From: Candidatus Altimarinota bacterium
GTDB taxonomy: Bacteria > Patescibacteriota > Gracilibacteria > BD1-5 > UBA2023
Direction of reading: 5' to 3'
NCBI GenBank assembly: GCA_028713325.1
Contig: JAQTON010000004.1
Location: 26,922-90,921, forward strand
Length of the DNA stretch: 64,000 bases
Shown in pieces: positions 60,622 to 64,000 of this stretch. Each line of letters starts with the position of its first letter. Within the stretch, counting starts at the first letter, position 1. The notes under the pieces were generated by a model, which saw nothing but the letters and a program-made list of their open reading frames with translations, had not been told where the DNA came from and searched no databases. Made by a program: the position numbers and the translations under genes.

Positions 60622-63600
60622 ATGTCCCAAAAATCTCAGAAATCCCAAGAATCCCTCTACCTCGAGAAGCTTCAATATGATCCGAAGCTCGATGACTCGT
60701 GGTTCGCATTCTTTATCGATCGCAAACGATTTCTTTTTCTCCTTATATTCATCATCACGATTGCCGGGATATTGGGGCTTCGGTCGCTTCCCTTGGAATC
60801 GAATCCTGAGATAAATATCGGGATGGGGATGGTTATTACCACCCTTCCGGGTGCGAGTCCGGAGGTTATGGAGGATCTGGTGACCAAGAAACTCGAAAAG
60901 GAAATCTCGAAGATTAAAGGGATCGATACCCTGACTTCAAATTCTCAAAATTCCGTCTCGATGATATCGGTGCAGTTCAAATCCAACGCGGATATCGCGA
61001 CCGCGATGCGTGATCTGAAGGACAAGGTCGATCTCGTGAAACCGAAACTTCCCGCGGATGTGAAAGATCCGGTAGTAAAAGAGATATCGTTCGATGATAC
61101 GCCCATCTGGACATTTTCCCTTGCGGGGAAGTACGATGGTTTCAAACTCCGGGAATATGCGAATATTATCCAGGAAGAACTCGAGAAAAACGTACTCGTT
61201 TCCGAGGTTACCATTTCGGGAGGAGATGAAACCGAATACGGAGTATTCATCGATCCAAAGAAGCTCGATGCCTACGGACTCACAATAGGGATGGTGAACA
61301 GTACCCTACAATCCCTTAATTTTACCATCCCGATCGGACAGTACGATATCGGGAGCTATACCCATGCGTTCAATATCGATGAGCGCTACTATACCACCGC
61401 ATCACTTCGGGATCTTATTGTCGCTAAAACGGGAACGACCGGGATTATCCGACTTTCGGATATCGCCCGAGTCGAGGAAGTCGCGAAAAAACATACGACC
61501 GTCGCGCGCCTTTCGGACAAGGGAAGTCATCCGGAATCGGCTGTTACGCTCGGTGTGGTGAAAAAAAAAGGGGGTTCCATCGTCAATCTCGTCACCGAAG
61601 GGGAAAAAACGATCGAAGACCTCCGAAAGAGCGGGATACTCCCATCGGATGTCGTCATCACGACCGTTCTCGATCAGTCGGAGCGAATCAAGCTTGATCT
61701 TTCGCACCTGATCCGTGACGGAACTATTACGGTTCTTCTTGTTTTCTTCGTACTCTTTCTCATTATCGGAGTCAAGGAGGCACTTGTTGCATGAACGGCA
61801 GTCCCGATAGTTTTTCTTATCACATTTGCTGTGATGTCTGTTTTTGGACAGACACTCAATTTCCTCTCGATGTTCGCACTCATCCTCTCGCTCGGACTTC
61901 TTGTGGATGATGCAATTGTAGTTGTTTCAGCATTTAAAACATACTATCATACAGGTAAATTCACCCCCCGCGAAGCAGCACTTATGGTATTGCGTGATTA
62001 TCAATGGGTTCTGACCTCGACTACACTTACGGTCGTGTGGATTTTTTCCGCGATGCTTTTTATGACTGGGATTGTCGGGAAATTCATCTTCTCTATTCCA
62101 TTCGTCATAACTGTTACACTCATTGCCTCTCTTTCGGTTGCCTTAACGATCAACCCAGCGCTTTCTGTGATTTTTTCTTCAAAAGGAACCGATGTTATTG
62201 GAAGATGGGCATATCTCCTTGAAAAAGGTTTCTTTTCGCTCGAAAAACTTGAAGCACTTTACGAACGATCTCTCCAGTGGATTCTCATAAATAAAAAAAA
62301 TACATGGCGTTTCATCGGTTTTGTTACGATACTTTTCTTCTCTGCCGTAGTCCTTCCGGTAAGTGGTGTATTGCAAAGTGATTTCTTCCCGAAAACCGAT
62401 CAGGATCAGATATTCATCAATATCGAAACCGAAGCGGGAACAAAATTAGATGTGACCTCTGAGACCACGAAACAGGTCGAGGATCTTCTTGTTCGAGAAA
62501 AAGAGATCGCGAGTTTCTCGACCGCGATCGGATCACAGGTGTCGCTTGGGAAATCGACCGGAGGGGGAACAAGCGGCTCGAATTTTGCGGGCATTTCCAT
62601 CAACCTCCTCAAGAAGGAATACGGACGCAAGGAATCATCCATCTCCATCGCCAATCGTCTCCGGAGCGAAGTGAAGGCAATACCGGGTGCGAAAGTTTCT
62701 GTCTTGGAGATGGCTGGGGGTCCCCCCGCCGGATCGGATTTCGAACTCAAGATTTCGGGTGAGGATTTCCGAGTCATGGAGCAGATTTCCGGAGATGTAA
62801 AAAAGGTTCTCGCGACTATCCCAGATGCGATCAATATCGAGACTTCCCGAAAGCCGCTTCCTCTCGAGTTCCGTCTCTCATTCGATTCGACCAAACTCGC
62901 CCTCTATAATCTGACGCTCCCGCAGGTCTCGCTCTTCCTGAAGAATACGATCGATGGATTGGATGCAACGACCATATATAAAGGAAACGATGAAATCGCG
63001 GTCCGGACCCGCTATGAAACGAGCTCGACCGATACGATCGACAAGATCAAGGATCTGAAAGTGAAAAATAGTGCAGGGCAGGACGTGTTTATCCGTGATA
63101 TTATGAAAACGGAGTTCGAGCCGTCGGTATTCTCCATCTCCCGAATCGATCAGAAGCGGGTCATATCGGTTACCGCTTCCGCCGCAAACGGGGCGACCGC
63201 GAAGTCGCTCCTCGCTGAATTCACCGCTAAAAATAAGGGGTACAAGCTCCCCGCCGGATATGAGTTCATAACCGGGGGAACCAATGAAGAAAACGCGAAA
63301 TCGGTCCAGTCGCTCCTTGTCGCTCTCGTTTTCGGGCTTCTCTTCATCGTCGCGACCCTGGTCATCCTCTTTGATTCGTACAAGCAGTCGGTCATCGTGC
63401 TTGTGACGATTCCGCTCTCGCTCATCGGGGTATTCTATGGACTCGCCCTCTTCGGGCAACCGCTCTCGTTTCCGGGGCTCATCGGGCTCGTCGCCCTCTT
63501 CGGGATCGTCGTCCGGAACGGGATCATCCTCTTCGACAAGATCAACCTGAATCGTCGTGAGGGTATTCCGTTCCGCGAATCGGTCATAGACGGCGGGAAA

Positions 63601-63783
63601 TCCCGACTCGAACCCGTATTCCTGACCTCGGTCTGTACTGTCCTCGGGATGATACCGCTCACGCTCAGTAATCCGACCTGGACATCGCTCGGACTCTCGA
63701 TCATCTTCGGACTCTCGGTCTCGACCGTGTTCACGCTCCTCGTATTGCCGGCATTGTATTTTTTGATGATAAAAGAGAAATAA
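60622..63783 (+). CDS. RND-family efflux transporter
   Basis: 1053 residues, joined across a TGA at 61792 (EALVAGTAVPIVFLITF). Twelve membrane segments with two large extracytoplasmic loops, AcrB/MdtB-type. Signatures: LPGASPEVMEDLVTKKLE in the porter domain, GLLVDDAIVVVSAF in TM4 with the proton-relay Asp pair, and FGIVVRNGIILFDKIN in TM10. The ATG at 60622 begins a soluble lead (YLEKLQYDPKLDD) before TM1. The pump uses the proton gradient. Codon use turns GC-richer in the last third. No outer-membrane channel gene follows. Confidence 0.92.
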
Positions 63784-63814
63784 TAGGAGATTTCTTCTAT
63801 TTTTCAAAAACGTT

Positions 63815-63842
63815 TTGACAAGCTGACTCTTTTCTATATACT
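63815..63842 (+). promoter_or_regulatory. Promoter upstream of the right-edge gene
   Basis: TTGACA (63815-63820), 16-base spacer, TATACT (63837-63842), the same layout as the promoter at 58074. A transcript from it would carry a leader of about 115 bases. Confidence 0.65.
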
Positions 63843-63850
63843 CCTTCCCG

Positions 63851-63871
63851 CTAACCACAACAGATGGTTAG
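63851..63871 (+). promoter_or_regulatory. Hairpin in the 5' leader
   Basis: CTAACCA (63851-63857) and TGGTTAG (63865-63871) pair perfectly, a few bases after the expected transcript start. It may protect the mRNA 5' end or regulate translation. Confidence 0.45.
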
Positions 63872-63961
63872 TTTGTTCCTTAACACACTCAATAAAAGAA
63901 ACGTATCGATGAGTCGAAAGACTTGTCATTTCTCTGTACGATTTCCCCCTAGGGAAAAAGT

Positions 63962-64000
63962 ATGGAAAAAAGATTACGTATACCATATCAACATATCAAA
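63962..64000 (+). CDS. Start of an unidentified gene (partial)
   Basis: ATG at 63962 begins MEKRLRIPYQHIK and runs off the window. AGGGAAAAAG just upstream can serve as ribosome binding site. Thirteen residues are too few to name it. Confidence 0.55.
   Translation, partial: MEKRLRIPYQHIK

Noticed and set aside
62878..63858. 326-codon minus-strand frame opposite the RND pump, very rich in Asp, Glu and Arg
   Set aside because: Low-complexity charge pattern is typical of the reverse complement of membrane-protein codons; the RND gene explains the region.

Overview
This window comes from a bacterium that reads UGA as glycine (translation table 25), which points to the Candidate Phyla Radiation lineages Gracilibacteria (BD1-5) or Absconditabacteria (SR1). 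The evidence is direct. With the standard code, about half of the genes break into in-frame fragments at TGA. When TGA is read as Gly they join into full-length, recognisable proteins, and several of these TGA codons sit at family-invariant glycines (GroEL, MiaA, PilT, BaiN-like flavoprotein, RND pump). Every joined gene ends in TAA or TAG. I favour Gracilibacteria, but the window alone does not separate the two phyla.

Layout. 1-6.2 kb: UPF0489 protein, yidC, tRNA-Arg and a decayed tRNA-like copy, miaA, small hypotheticals, a polysaccharide pyruvyl transferase and ruvA. 6.2-11.5 kb: a type IV pilin, a WecA/MraY-type sugar-phosphate transferase and an anaerobic (class III) ribonucleotide reductase operon, nrdD / separate glycyl-radical peptide / nrdG, under a twin NrdR box. 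11.6-20.6 kb: DedA protein, a mutY without iron-sulfur ligands, an EAL protein, a flavoprotein, tRNA-Ser, a 900-residue PilB and a ZIP transporter. 20.7-26.6 kb: gltX, two glycosyltransferases, a second DedA protein, a patatin-like lipase with 14 UGA codons and a YigZ/IMPACT protein. 26.9-34.4 kb: RNase J, UPF0235, Der and a two-component system. 34.4-45.6 kb: an accessory surface region with two secreted peptidase-S74 fibre-like proteins, several pilin-like proteins, a YafQ/DinJ-type toxin-antitoxin pair, other exported proteins and a cyclic-nucleotide-binding protein. 45.6-53 kb: groEL-groES behind a CIRCE element, an RsmF-like methyltransferase, TerC and a VirB4/TraD-like ATPase. 53-58 kb: a cNMP-GAF protein, pilT and an 823-residue pilin carrying 67-residue repeats and a C-terminal FISUMP domain. 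58-64 kb: an AbrB-type regulator and a lipoprotein adaptor plus RND pump.

Working picture. Housekeeping genes are scattered, and there are few biosynthetic pathways. Much of the coding capacity goes into type IV pilus machinery (PilB, PilT, five or six pilin-like proteins), secreted fibre or adhesin-like proteins and envelope sugar chemistry. This fits an anaerobic, surface-attached, host- or prey-dependent life, although that is inference. Intergenic DNA holds three families of dispersed palindromic elements (about 150 bp, 118 bp and 92 bp). One copy supplies the probable start codon of an ATPase gene, and another lies inside the leader-coding part of a pilin-like gene.
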